Origin: JAFGOG01 sp034429215
Lineage (GTDB): Bacteria > Chloroflexota > Anaerolineae > JAAYZQ01
Assembly (NCBI GenBank): GCA_034429215.1
Contig: DAOUGI010000126.1
Coordinates: forward strand, 1-64,000
Direction: 5' to 3'
DNA length: 64,000 nt
The notes below the pieces were generated by a model. It saw only the letters and a program-made list of their open reading frames with translations. It ran no database searches and was not told the DNA's origin. The translations under genes were made by a program, and so were the position numbers. The first letter of the stretch is position 1, and each line of letters begins with the position of its first letter. Of this stretch, positions 57,501 through 64,000 are shown piece after piece.

Positions 57501-57976
57501 GCTACGCCAACTATAGCGGCACGTCGATGGCCAGCCCGCACGTGGCGGCCACGGCAGGGTTGATCTGGTCGGCGGTGCCGGAGCTGCGCGGCAACGTGCA
57601 GGTCACCGAGTGGATCATGGAGCAGACGGCCGACGTCAAGCTGGACAACCAGTGCGATACCAACGGAGTGCCGAACAACGTGTACGGTTGGGGGCGGATC
57701 AACGCCTACAACGCGGTGGATTACGCCCTGGCCAACGTGTGGGACATGCCGTGGTTGACGGTCGATCCGGTCAACGGCGTGGTCGAGCCGAGTGCGACAG
57801 AAACGATCGCGCTGACCTTCGACGCGACAGGGCTGACCATCGGCGAGTGCTACAACGCCCGGCTCAAGGTAGAGTACAACGATCCGTACATCGTCGAGGA
57901 GTATATCCCGGTCGAGATGTGCGTGGTAGAGGCATTCCGCTACTATCTGCCGATCATCACCAAGGCCTACCCATAG
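54554..57976 (+). CDS. Large secreted Kelch/subtilase protein
   Basis: An 1140-residue secreted protease. In order: signal peptide (LLSILALLSLIMVALPTAAA), Kelch-type propeller (about 35-350, with repeated VYILGG / YLFGG / IYAFGG / WIFGGY strands), a CARDB-like beta domain, a carboxypeptidase-regulatory-like domain (GVVKDAHTGLPIENARVWVV), an I9-like propeptide region (GRFVVYLKDQAALEAAFN onward) and a subtilisin domain with D in NIDTGVQYDHP, H in GHGSHTMGTMVG and S in SGTSMASPHVAA. It ends YYLPIITKAYP, a tail shared in kind with the neighbouring secreted protein. AGAGGAGACG precedes the ATG. Confidence 0.9.
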   Translation: MKARALLSILALLSLIMVALPTAAAPGAPDQGVWTLGPTMCFDLTRIDAEYSPAAGKVYILGGRSGTTTVGNIYAFNPATGICSDTGVVMPTPISNYTVNLVNDGTNELLCTFGGRNSAGGTTLDVQCYDPIANTAAIKTTLPAAWTGYTPGAQVVVDNKVYLFGGFNSTTAPYMTARTERYDPVANTFTQIGDLNLARAYLLAGVVDGKIYAFGGDTFDGAALVAQTMAEVMADPAGAGTWDDAAVADLPIAGDEGRAFAFDSASPYEFAGQIVLATMAQWSGASAEVVLYDVATNTYDTTFPDLLNARRNHADAFIPTCTGDPADGQPGMWIFGGYLTGDNPPYAPAEYYPLECAAGPAVYLSPAFQQDSGAPGTVVTYDLMLTNQTGQEDTFDIVYTNVWTTTGPVTVGPVPDEGEQAFQVQVTIPADAQCVDSDLAVVTAWDSTSTYSDTAELLTTVVGELVGVVKDAHTGLPIENARVWVVGVTDPTFYVEQLTDADGLYSFKPIPAGDYLITAAAYGYYTVLDQSLTISTCTAVTQNFDLDASDPDLLPKAVSVNVPLDSSRIFNMSLDNDGTGDLHFHITELEAVTGLSPNKSDVDMPSGVDPQVYADLKASADGTGRFVVYLKDQAALEAAFNMDDWSARGQYVLDTLRATAQRSQAGLLAALDGAGVDYESRYIVNAVVVTGNAGLVDSIAARPEVGFIGPDAKIPAPKPVDSSAAPDSPEVIEWNIKMILADSVWTDFGVTGQGIVLANIDTGVQYDHPALVQQYRGNLGGGSFDHNYNWFDPYEQCPSSGTVPCDPGGHGSHTMGTMVGSDDPTSPISATNAIGVAPGAKWIACKGGDEVSGYLLNAELIECAEWILAPWDLTGANPDPAMRPDAVNNSWGGGQAQWWYNQAIYAWRAAGIWPSFSNGNDGPSCGTAGDPGEMDNAISAGATSSTDLIASFSSRGPASVTGLIKPDVSAPGANVRSSVPTDGYANYSGTSMASPHVAATAGLIWSAVPELRGNVQVTEWIMEQTADVKLDNQCDTNGVPNNVYGWGRINAYNAVDYALANVWDMPWLTVDPVNGVVEPSATETIALTFDATGLTIGECYNARLKVEYNDPYIVEEYIPVEMCVVEAFRYYLPIITKAYP

Positions 57977-58001
57977 ACGGATAGGCTTATCAGAAGCACA
58001 A

Positions 58002-58033
58002 CGAGGGCCGGCGGGATACCCCGCCGGCCCTCG
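58002..58033 (+). terminator. Terminator after the subtilase gene
   Basis: CGAGGGCCGGCGGG (58002-58015) and CCCGCCGGCCCTCG (58020-58033) form a perfect 14-bp stem with loop ATAC. It is homologous to the hairpin at 60608-60637. Confidence 0.85.
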
Positions 58034-58083
58034 ACGTTGCCGGGCAAAGGGGCAATTCTGCAAATGGGGTGATTCGCCTTTAC

Positions 58084-58112
58084 TTGACAACACGCTGTTA
58101 GCCACGTATAAT
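58084..58112 (+). promoter_or_regulatory. Consensus promoter of the secreted protein at 58374
   Basis: TTGACA (58084-58089), 17-bp spacer, TATAAT (58107-58112), a perfect consensus match. Confidence 0.92.
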
Positions 58113-58118
58113 GGCTTC

Positions 58119-58373
58119 ACCACGACATCCAACCGCCATCCACACCACCGCTTGACGTGACGGAGAGGCGGCGAGCCTCGCCAATTCGACTCCACCGGTA
58201 GATCTGCATTCACGTGTCGGGACAGGCAGTCCGCTTGCTGCACAGAGCAGAAAGGAGGCAAACGCGCACAAGAGAACCCGGGGTTGTTTCGTGTGGGGAT
58301 GATCGATCATAGAGATATGGCCGGCTGTGCGGCCCTGGTGAGGGCCGGACCGGACCGGAGAAAGGAGTCTCAC
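58119..58373 (+). promoter_or_regulatory. Long untranslated leader (about 255 nt)
   Basis: The stretch holds a GAGGC/GCCTC hairpin near 58163, a strong AAAGGAGG (58251-58258) not followed by a start, and GC-rich stems shortly before the true ribosome-binding site GGAGAAAGGAG. No known riboswitch class is recognised and no gene is supported here. Confidence 0.4.
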
Positions 58374-60563
58374 ATGAGAACGGGCAAGCTACTAGTCTTT
58401 GTAGTCATTGTGGCCTTGGCAATGGGCATGTGGGCGGTCATCGCCGCCGCCGCCCCCGCCGGGTCGGAGACTGACACGAGGGCGGCCATCGCCGAAAAAC
58501 CGCCGCTCTCGACCACCTCACCTGCGCGCCCGCTGGGCAAAGTAAAGCCGGCGGCGCATCCCGAGGCCGTGCTGTGGGATCAGCCGATCAGCACCAACGG
58601 CTATGGGGGCGTGTCCGGCTACAACACCAGCGGACTATTTGGCGCCTATAGTGCCGACGACTTTCAGAACGCCCTCCCATGGGCCATCGGCACCATCTTT
58701 GTCGACGGCTTTGATCAGGCCGCCAACCTGCTCCGGGCCACCTCGCTGACCTGGTACATCTACCCCGATGCTGCCGGTGTGCCGGCCGGCTACCCCGGCG
58801 ATGGTTCGGGCGCCGAGATCTGGAGTCTATCCCTGCCGCCTACCGATCCGGCCGTCACCATCGGGCTGGGCGGCCACCAGGACGTCACCCTAAACGTGGC
58901 CCTGGCCACCGGCGGGCCGCTCAACCTGCCGCCCGGCTACTACTGGCTGGTCTTCTACCCCTCCCTCGACTGGGCTCCCGGCCTATACTATTGGTACTTT
59001 GCCGGCACGGCGAACCTGAGCCATCCCCAGATCATCGACCCGACCGACTACTTTGGCGCGGGCTTTACCAGTTGGACCGACTGGACCCTCATCGACCCGA
59101 CCTACACCGACATGGCCTTCCGCCTGGAGGGGGAAGTGGCATCGCCCATCGTATGGGACAAGTATATAGACAGTGAGCCGTGGACGCCGGGCATGACGAT
59201 CACCCGCCAGACCTCGGACACGATCACGGTCCAGGAGGTGCTGCACCTGTCGCCGCCGCCGCAGGCGCGCGCGGCAGAGACGGTGAGTGGCGCGCAGCCG
59301 CCGCAGCAGGTGCTGCCGGCGAGTCGGGTTGGCCAGTCGTATGCCGACGGCGTTGCCGGCGCCGGGCCGTCGCCGGCGCCCCCCCAGGCTGCCCTGACCG
59401 CGATCCCGCCGCCGCCCGGCGCCATCGTGATCAACTTTGACGATGTGGCGGCGCCCTGTAGCTTTGACCAGACAACGGCCCTCCGCGACCAATACGCCGG
59501 GCTGGGAGTGCTGTTTATGGGCCCGGCGGCGAATGACGGCGGCGGCGTCCTCGACCAGTGCGGCAACTTTGGCGTCAGCGGCCACAGCCCGCCCAACTTC
59601 CTGGCTTTCAACGCGGGCTCGGCCTTCAGCAATGGCGGCATCCCACGGCCGCCTGAGACGATCACGTTCATCAATGGCGCCAGTTACGTCCAGGTCAACG
59701 CCGGATCCTACGGCGGTGCGGGCCAGATCGTCACGATGGAAGCGTTCGACGCCGCAGGCAGCTCCCTGGGAAGCGACAGCCTGACCCTGGCCTCCACCCT
59801 CGATACCCTCAGCATCACCGCCGACGAAATCGCCTGGGTTGTGATTAACACACCGGCGGGGGTCCTTGTACTGGACGACCTGGCCTTCTTACCCCCGACC
59901 GTGCCGACCTTTATCCAGATCGAGACCTGGGACCCGGCCCACCTCCGCCTGCTCGACTGGGCGGCCACCGGCGGTGGAGTGATCGTCACGCCCGGACGGG
60001 TGGAGTGGACCGGCGAGATCGTCGCCCCGACGACCATCACCCTGACCAAGTGGTTTCACGTCGAGCCGTGCACCTGGACCGAGACGGTGCTGTGGGAGGA
60101 GCTGTGGCTGGATGGGGTGGAGCTGGAGCAGCGGCCGGTGGTTGTCAACAAGCTGCCGCCGGCGCTGTGGATCGACGCCCTCTATGAGACGTCAGTGTAT
60201 GCCGGCGCGCCGGCCAACTTTACCCTGACCTACGGCAACACCGGAGGGTTTGACAACGAGGTGTGGATCCGCAACGACTTTCCACCGGTTGCGCCGTTCG
60301 CCGGCTCGGTCCCGCCGCCGACCAACGTCGATCCCGGCGGCCTGTGGGCCGAGTGGAACCTCGGCGGCCTGCCACAGGGCGCGGCGGGCAACATCGACGT
60401 GACGGTGATGGTCCAGCCCGGCCTGCCGCCGTCGACCACCATCGAGATCTGGGACGGGATCTTGGACCACACCGGCGAGCTGCGCGACTGGGTGCTGATC
60501 ATCTTCCACGTCCCCCACCGGACCCATCTGCCGCTGGTGTTCAAGGGTTACGGGCACCCGTAA
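58374..60563 (+). CDS. Secreted multidomain surface protein
   Basis: A 729-residue protein with signal peptide (LLVFVVIVALAMGMWAVIAAAA). The N-terminal third (SAYSADDFQN.., WYIYPDAAGVPAGYPG..) looks like a beta-sandwich; a Pro/Ala linker follows, then a domain starting GAIVINFDDVAAPCSFDQTTALRD (a PEP-CTERM/FG-type putative binding domain), and a C-terminal DUF11-like repeat (FTLTYGNTGGFDNEVWIRND). It ends THLPLVFKGYGHP. No catalytic site is recognised. GGAGAAAGGAG precedes the ATG at 58374. Confidence 0.75.
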   Translation: MRTGKLLVFVVIVALAMGMWAVIAAAAPAGSETDTRAAIAEKPPLSTTSPARPLGKVKPAAHPEAVLWDQPISTNGYGGVSGYNTSGLFGAYSADDFQNALPWAIGTIFVDGFDQAANLLRATSLTWYIYPDAAGVPAGYPGDGSGAEIWSLSLPPTDPAVTIGLGGHQDVTLNVALATGGPLNLPPGYYWLVFYPSLDWAPGLYYWYFAGTANLSHPQIIDPTDYFGAGFTSWTDWTLIDPTYTDMAFRLEGEVASPIVWDKYIDSEPWTPGMTITRQTSDTITVQEVLHLSPPPQARAAETVSGAQPPQQVLPASRVGQSYADGVAGAGPSPAPPQAALTAIPPPPGAIVINFDDVAAPCSFDQTTALRDQYAGLGVLFMGPAANDGGGVLDQCGNFGVSGHSPPNFLAFNAGSAFSNGGIPRPPETITFINGASYVQVNAGSYGGAGQIVTMEAFDAAGSSLGSDSLTLASTLDTLSITADEIAWVVINTPAGVLVLDDLAFLPPTVPTFIQIETWDPAHLRLLDWAATGGGVIVTPGRVEWTGEIVAPTTITLTKWFHVEPCTWTETVLWEELWLDGVELEQRPVVVNKLPPALWIDALYETSVYAGAPANFTLTYGNTGGFDNEVWIRNDFPPVAPFAGSVPPPTNVDPGGLWAEWNLGGLPQGAAGNIDVTVMVQPGLPPSTTIEIWDGILDHTGELRDWVLIIFHVPHRTHLPLVFKGYGHP

Positions 60564-60567
60564 ACTG

Positions 60568-60591
60568 AACCTGCATCAGGTGCAACGCACC
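60568..60591. repeat. Palindromic repeat, copy 2 (inverse of 17675-17698)
   Basis: AACCTGCATCAGGTGC followed by AACGCACC is the inverse of the repeat at 17675-17698 with two mismatches. It begins 5 bp after a stop codon. Confidence 0.7.
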
Positions 60592-60607
60592 GGCGCAGAA
60601 ATAAAAC

Positions 60608-60637
60608 GAGGGCCAGTGGGATACCCCGCTAGCCCTC
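60608..60637 (+). terminator. Terminator after the secreted protein gene
   Basis: GAGGGCCAGTGGG (60608-60620) and CCCGCTAGCCCTC (60625-60637) pair with loop ATAC; one C-A mismatch. One base pair covaries relative to the homologous hairpin at 58002. Confidence 0.8.
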
Positions 60638-60695
60638 AAGTTTGCCGGCGCACGTCCGGCAGAAGCATCCGGCACACGGCCGGCGGCTAGACCCC

Positions 60696-60908
60696 TCAAA
60701 AGCCGTCAAAGCCGACGGTGACCCGGTCGCCGTCGACGATGGTGGGGACAGAGCGGCGGCCGCCGTTGAGCTCCAGCATGCGCCGGAGCGCGGCGGGGTC
60801 GTCCTTGGCGTTGTGCTCGACGTAGCGGACGCCCCGGCGCTCAAAGTCGGCTTTGGCTGCGGCGCAGTGAGGGCAGCCTGGCTTGGTATAGATCTGAATG
60901 TCGGACAT
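60696..60908 (-). CDS. Glutaredoxin-like thiol-disulfide protein
   Basis: A 70-residue thioredoxin-fold protein with CPHC (C12, C15) after the first strand (SDIQIYTKPGCPHC), then RYVEHNAKDDPAALRRML and the cis-Pro strand RSVPTIVDGDRVTVGFDG. It is the small NrdH/glutaredoxin-like type (UXX-star). GGGAGGAGAG precedes the ATG at 60908. It follows the methyltransferase by 17 bp on the same strand. Confidence 0.9.
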   Translation of the reverse strand: MSDIQIYTKPGCPHCAAAKADFERRGVRYVEHNAKDDPAALRRMLELNGGRRSVPTIVDGDRVTVGFDGF

Positions 60909-60925
60909 GGTCAACTCTCCTCCCG

Positions 60926-61747
60926 TTACAGTTTTTCCGCGGTGATGGTAAACAAAGTCTTGCGGGGCCGGTGATGCCGGCCCCACTCGATCTGCTGCAG
61001 GCAGATCTCGACGTCAAATGGGTCGTGGTTCGTCTCGTGCTCGTACAGGACGAGGTCCTCGTACAGGATCTCGGCGTCCTCCAGCTCGCGGCAGTCCAGC
61101 ACACGCAGCAGGCCCGACCGGTCGAACAGGTCGCGCCACCAGCCGGGCGTGTGCTGCTTCTTGAAATCGTCCTCGAAAACGTCCACGCCGTCGTCCGGCG
61201 GCGGAAGGTGAAAGCTGTAGACGTAGGGCGGGTTGGCCAGTTGCTCCGGAGTGAACTCGTCGCTCAGGACCTCGGAGCCGATGCAGAGCCGGCCGCCGGG
61301 CCGGAGGTGAGGGAGGAGGTGGCGCAGGAACTCGACCGAGCCGCCGTAGAAACTGAACGAGTTCATGGAAAAGATGGCGTCGAAATAGTCGTCGGCAAAG
61401 GGCAGGACGCCGGTGATGTCGAGGTGGAGGGGAGTGATGCGGTCGCGGTAGCCCCTGGCGGTGAATTTTGCATTCAGGAAGGTGGCCGAGGTCCACAGGT
61501 CGACGGCGACGACCCGGACGCCAAAATGGCGGGCCAGGAAGATGGAGGTCTCGCCACCCCCGCAGCCCAGGTCGAGCACGACGTTGCCGGGCGTGAGGCG
61601 CATCGTCCCGACCATCCGGGCGGCCAGGTAGAGCGCGCCGGGGCCAAAGCAGTCGCGGTAGATCTCGTCGCGGGAGTAACCGTCCAACTCCGGATAGCCG
61701 GCCCGGTCCGGCGAGCGAAAGGTTGCTTTTGCCTGTTCGATGTCCAT
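60926..61747 (-). CDS. Class I SAM-dependent methyltransferase
   Basis: A 273-residue methyltransferase: motif I VVLDLGCGGGETSIF, acidic strand-2 end VVAVDLW, and post-I motif DAIFSMNSFSFYGG. The C-terminal part (YVYSFHLPPPDDGVDVF..) resembles small-molecule methyltransferases of the SmtA/UbiE group with a YxxSFHLP stretch; the substrate is unknown. It is the first of a two-gene unit with the glutaredoxin. GGAG precedes the ATG. Confidence 0.85.
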   Translation of the reverse strand: MDIEQAKATFRSPDRAGYPELDGYSRDEIYRDCFGPGALYLAARMVGTMRLTPGNVVLDLGCGGGETSIFLARHFGVRVVAVDLWTSATFLNAKFTARGYRDRITPLHLDITGVLPFADDYFDAIFSMNSFSFYGGSVEFLRHLLPHLRPGGRLCIGSEVLSDEFTPEQLANPPYVYSFHLPPPDDGVDVFEDDFKKQHTPGWWRDLFDRSGLLRVLDCRELEDAEILYEDLVLYEHETNHDPFDVEICLQQIEWGRHHRPRKTLFTITAEKL

Positions 61748-61765
61748 AGGTCATGCTCCACTGAG

Positions 61766-61794
61766 ATTATACTTTACTTCGCGACATCGTGCAA
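61766..61794 (-). promoter_or_regulatory. Promoter of the methyltransferase-glutaredoxin unit
   Basis: Minus strand TTGCAC (61794..61789), 17-bp spacer, TATAAT (61771..61766), about 18 nt before the ATG. Confidence 0.7.
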
Positions 61795-61824
61795 AACGCA
61801 CCCCCAATCCCTGGGAGTGCGTTT
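61794..61824. repeat. Hairpin upstream of the methyltransferase promoter
   Basis: AAACGCAC (61794-61801) and GTGCGTTT (61817-61824) pair perfectly, with further CCC/GGG pairing inside. It may help end the alpha-2-macroglobulin transcript or insulate the next promoter. Confidence 0.45.
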
Positions 61825-61839
61825 CACATGTCCGGTCCC

Positions 61840-61873
61840 CGACCTGCGATGTTTCTCGAAACATCACAGGTCG
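61840..61873 (-). terminator. Terminator of the alpha-2-macroglobulin gene
   Basis: CGACCTGCGATGTTTC (61840-61855) and GAAACATCACAGGTCG (61858-61873) pair at 15 of 16 positions, 6 bp after the stop codon on the minus strand. Confidence 0.7.
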
Positions 61874-61878
61874 TTTGC

Positions 61879-64000
61879 TTATTCCACGATCACGCGGTCA
61901 CTGCCGCTCCGGCCAAAGACCTCGGGCGAGTACATCTCCTCGGCCTTGGCCGGGGGCACGACAAAGGTTCCCGGCGTGGTGGCCCGGGCGATGTAGGTAT
62001 AGTCGTACACGCCCTCCCACAGCAGCGCGGCAAAGGCCTCGGCGCGCTCGTCGCGCATGTTCTGGTGCTCGTACCAGGTGCCCCACCACCACCAGCCATA
62101 GCGATAATCGGGCGAGCTGGGGTCCTGCGGGACGTCGCCCGACACGGCCAGGGCCGGGTTGACGATCTCTAGCCCGGCGGGCAGCGGATCGACCAGGGCC
62201 ACGTGGTAGCGGCGGTTGTCGGCCACCATTTTCAGCCGGACGCGCACCCTCGCCCCGGCCTTGATGTGCCACACACCCTGCTCGTCGCGGGTCACGTCGG
62301 CCGGGTCGTCCACCGCCTCGTAGCTGCGCTGGACCACAAAGCCCATATCCACCGGGTCGAGGGTCAGGTCGGTGGGCGCGTAGCGCAGCCCCAGCCGGTA
62401 GTAGAGCCGCCCGGGCCCCTCCTTGCTGACGATCAGGTCCTGCGCCGACCCCAGCGAGGCCAGGTAGGACATGGGGACGCCGGATTCGTGCCGCTCGGTG
62501 GTCCGGCCCTGGTAGGCGTGCTCGCCGACGTAGGTATCGCCCAGCCAGATGCGGGCCACAAAGTCGGGCGTCTGGGATTCAAAGGTGTCAAAGTAGCGGT
62601 CGAGCGCCAGCAGGACAAAGACATTCTCCTGGGTGTTGTCCCAGCGGCCCTGCTTGCGGTGGGCCAGCAGGCCGTTGACCACTTTGGGGATCAGGTCGCT
62701 GTCCGGCTCGGCGGCGATCAGCGCATCCAGAATGATGGCGTCGGTGCGCCGGTCCGAGCGGAGCAGGAGGTAAGCATGGTCGCTGTAGGCCGTGGTGAAA
62801 TTGGCCGCGCCGGCCGTCTCTACAGCCCGGTTGGCGATGTGGCGGGCGATGGCCTCCACCTCGGCAGCAGAGCCGGAATCGTCGAGCATCACCTGCCACA
62901 ACCAGGCCGCCGCGTCAAGTGACAGCTTTTCCAGGCCGGCTGTGTTCAGCAGCTTCTTGGCCTTGGCCGCGTCGCCGTCGCCCATGAGGTGGCGTACATA
63001 CAGCGCGTAAGCGCTGACCGTGTGGCGCGTGTCCTCGCCATACCAGGAGGGGTAATAGCCCTCGATCTGCCTCAAGTAGTCGAGGACGCGCGAGCGCATA
63101 TCGGCCGGCACGGCAAAATCCATGCTCTCCGCCCGCTGCAGGGCGTGCGCCACGTGGACGGTGTTGAACGGGATCGACTCGCGGCGGCGGCTCCAGTAGG
63201 GGAACCCGCCATCGTCGTTTTGCAGCACCTGGAGCCGCTCGATATCTCGCTTGACGGCGCTCTCCATCTCTTCCGGCGCGGGCAGCCCTTCCGCCGAAAA
63301 GGCCTGGAGCACGTCGCGCAGGGCCGATATGGCCAGGATGCGCGATGCCAACTGCTCGGAACACTCGAAGCGGTAGGAGGTCAGGTAAAGGACGGCGTCG
63401 GTCAGCGCCTGGAGCGCGGTAGAGGAGGTGCTGATCTCCAGGCCGCCGAACTGGGTAAAGACATCATCGCCTACCGCGGCCAGCGGCTGGGCAATGGCCC
63501 CTTCGTCGACCACGCCGTAGGTGGCAAACGCCTCGGTGGTGGCCGGGGTATAGACCGGCAGCTCCACCGTCGCGGCATCGGCAAACGACCCCGACACGGC
63601 GGCTACCTGGAAGCGGGCGGTGCCGGCCTGGATCGTGATTGCCGGGAAGCGGACCTCGACGCGGTCGCGGGCAGGAACGGTCACCCGCCGGCCCGCGCCG
63701 GCGGTCAGCTCCAGGTTGGTCGCCTGAAGCGCTACGTCGACGGTCAGTGGCTCGTCGGTCTGGTTCTGGACCACCACCGGCAGCTCGAGCTGATCGCCAA
63801 AGTTGAGAAAGCGCGGCGCCGAGGGCCTCACCATCAGCGGCAGCCTGGCGGTGAGGTTAGCCTCCCCCGAGCCAAAGTGGCTGCCGCCGGCGACGGCCAC
63901 GACCATCACCCGGTAGCGGGTGAGGTTGTCGGGCAGCGTCACCTCCACCTGAGCCGCGCCGTTGGCATCGGTGCGCACTTTGGGGGCAAAGGTGGCCAGC
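61879..64000 (-). CDS. Alpha-2-macroglobulin family protein, C-terminal part
   Basis: A partial gene (5' end outside the window) encoding at least 707 residues of a bacterial alpha-2-macroglobulin, a large surface or periplasmic protein that traps proteases. The window shows the macroglobulin domain join LPDNLTRYRVMVVA, the thioester stretch FECSEQLASR (Cys-x-Glu-Gln intact), the helical thioester domain with NDDGGFPYWS, YLRQIEGYYPSWYGED and GLLAHRKQGRWDNTQENVFV, and the C-terminal receptor-like domain. Its stop is followed by a hairpin. Neighbours do not include the penicillin-binding protein gene often found with such genes. Confidence 0.9.
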   Translation of the reverse strand, partial: LATFAPKVRTDANGAAQVEVTLPDNLTRYRVMVVAVAGGSHFGSGEANLTARLPLMVRPSAPRFLNFGDQLELPVVVQNQTDEPLTVDVALQATNLELTAGAGRRVTVPARDRVEVRFPAITIQAGTARFQVAAVSGSFADAATVELPVYTPATTEAFATYGVVDEGAIAQPLAAVGDDVFTQFGGLEISTSSTALQALTDAVLYLTSYRFECSEQLASRILAISALRDVLQAFSAEGLPAPEEMESAVKRDIERLQVLQNDDGGFPYWSRRRESIPFNTVHVAHALQRAESMDFAVPADMRSRVLDYLRQIEGYYPSWYGEDTRHTVSAYALYVRHLMGDGDAAKAKKLLNTAGLEKLSLDAAAWLWQVMLDDSGSAAEVEAIARHIANRAVETAGAANFTTAYSDHAYLLLRSDRRTDAIILDALIAAEPDSDLIPKVVNGLLAHRKQGRWDNTQENVFVLLALDRYFDTFESQTPDFVARIWLGDTYVGEHAYQGRTTERHESGVPMSYLASLGSAQDLIVSKEGPGRLYYRLGLRYAPTDLTLDPVDMGFVVQRSYEAVDDPADVTRDEQGVWHIKAGARVRVRLKMVADNRRYHVALVDPLPAGLEIVNPALAVSGDVPQDPSSPDYRYGWWWWGTWYEHQNMRDERAEAFAALLWEGVYDYTYIARATTPGTFVVPPAKAEEMYSPEVFGRSGSDRVIVE

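Noticed and set aside
58119..58373. c-di-GMP or other known riboswitch in the long leader
   Set aside because: The con- served loops of the common riboswitch classes were not found by eye; only generic hairpins are present.
1..64000. Prophage, insertion sequence or integron
   Set aside because: No transposase, integrase, phage structural gene or att-like direct repeat was recognised, despite three tRNA genes at the left end.

Overview
The window is a GC-rich bacterial chromosome segment, most likely from the phylum Chloroflexota (Anaerolineae-like). The pointers are the Thr-Pro-rich linkers that join membrane segments to outer domains, secreted proteins ending in a short LPIITK/LPLVFK tail, PknB-type receptor kinases and WD40 proteins, a heliorhodopsin, many unrelated secreted or membrane hydrolases, and short intergenic palindromic repeats. 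This assignment is inferred from gene content; no 16S rRNA is present.

Layout. 1-500: the start of tuf preceded by tRNA-Thr(GGT), tRNA-Thr(TGT) and tRNA-Ser(CGA), all on the minus strand. 0.5-8 kb: a phosphoesterase/methyltransferase pair facing a core operon tsaE-tsaB-rimI-udg, then RNase J and a class III aminotransferase. 8.2-11.9 kb: a GNAT acyltransferase, an N-acylamino-acid racemase-like enolase-superfamily enzyme and a C45 Ntn-hydrolase, which together could form an N-acylation route for D-amino acids. 11.9-15.7 kb: a membrane protein, a mutarotase-like protein, an XRE regulator and an MFS transporter. 15.7-20.2 kb: a receptor Ser/Thr kinase, a membrane-anchored WD40 protein and a death-like-domain/CHAT (caspase-like) protease. 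This is the best candidate for a signalling or conflict module. 20.3-26.1 kb: a lipoprotein alpha-amylase, a heliorhodopsin with its own promoter, an SH3 lipid-free surface protein, an arsR-arsM operon in which ArsM carries tandem Cys-Cys repeats, and a small zinc-ribbon protein. 26.2-30.6 kb: an ABC-2 exporter operon and an AadA-like nucleotidyltransferase. 30.8-38.0 kb: a minus-strand set of hydrolases without signal peptides (M64 peptidase with FG-GAP repeats, HExxH metallopeptidase, GNAT, patatin), divergent from an APH-fold kinase and an amidohydrolase broken by an in-frame amber codon. 40-46 kb: GNAT, CehA/McbA metallohydrolase and oligopeptidase B. 46-52 kb: two secreted proteins (one with a wall-sorting-like tail), a cyclic-nucleotide-binding-fold/TPR membrane protein, a sortase and a TIM-barrel/amidase fusion. 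52-64 kb: purB, a nitrilase, a Kelch/subtilase giant, another secreted protein, a glutaredoxin, a methyltransferase and the 3' part of an alpha-2-macroglobulin gene.

Regulation is unusually legible. About twenty promoters match the sigma-70/sigma-A pattern TTGACN-N17-TATAAT, nearly all with exactly 17 bp between the boxes and often with a TGC extension before the -10. At least two genes appear to be leaderless. Strong hairpins close many units, two of them homologous to each other. Several small repeat families sit at gene ends, and one of them contributes codons to RNase J. Starts were chosen by ribosome-binding site and family N-terminus, so many coding regions here begin inside longer open frames. 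All function calls come from motif recognition by eye; no database search was run.
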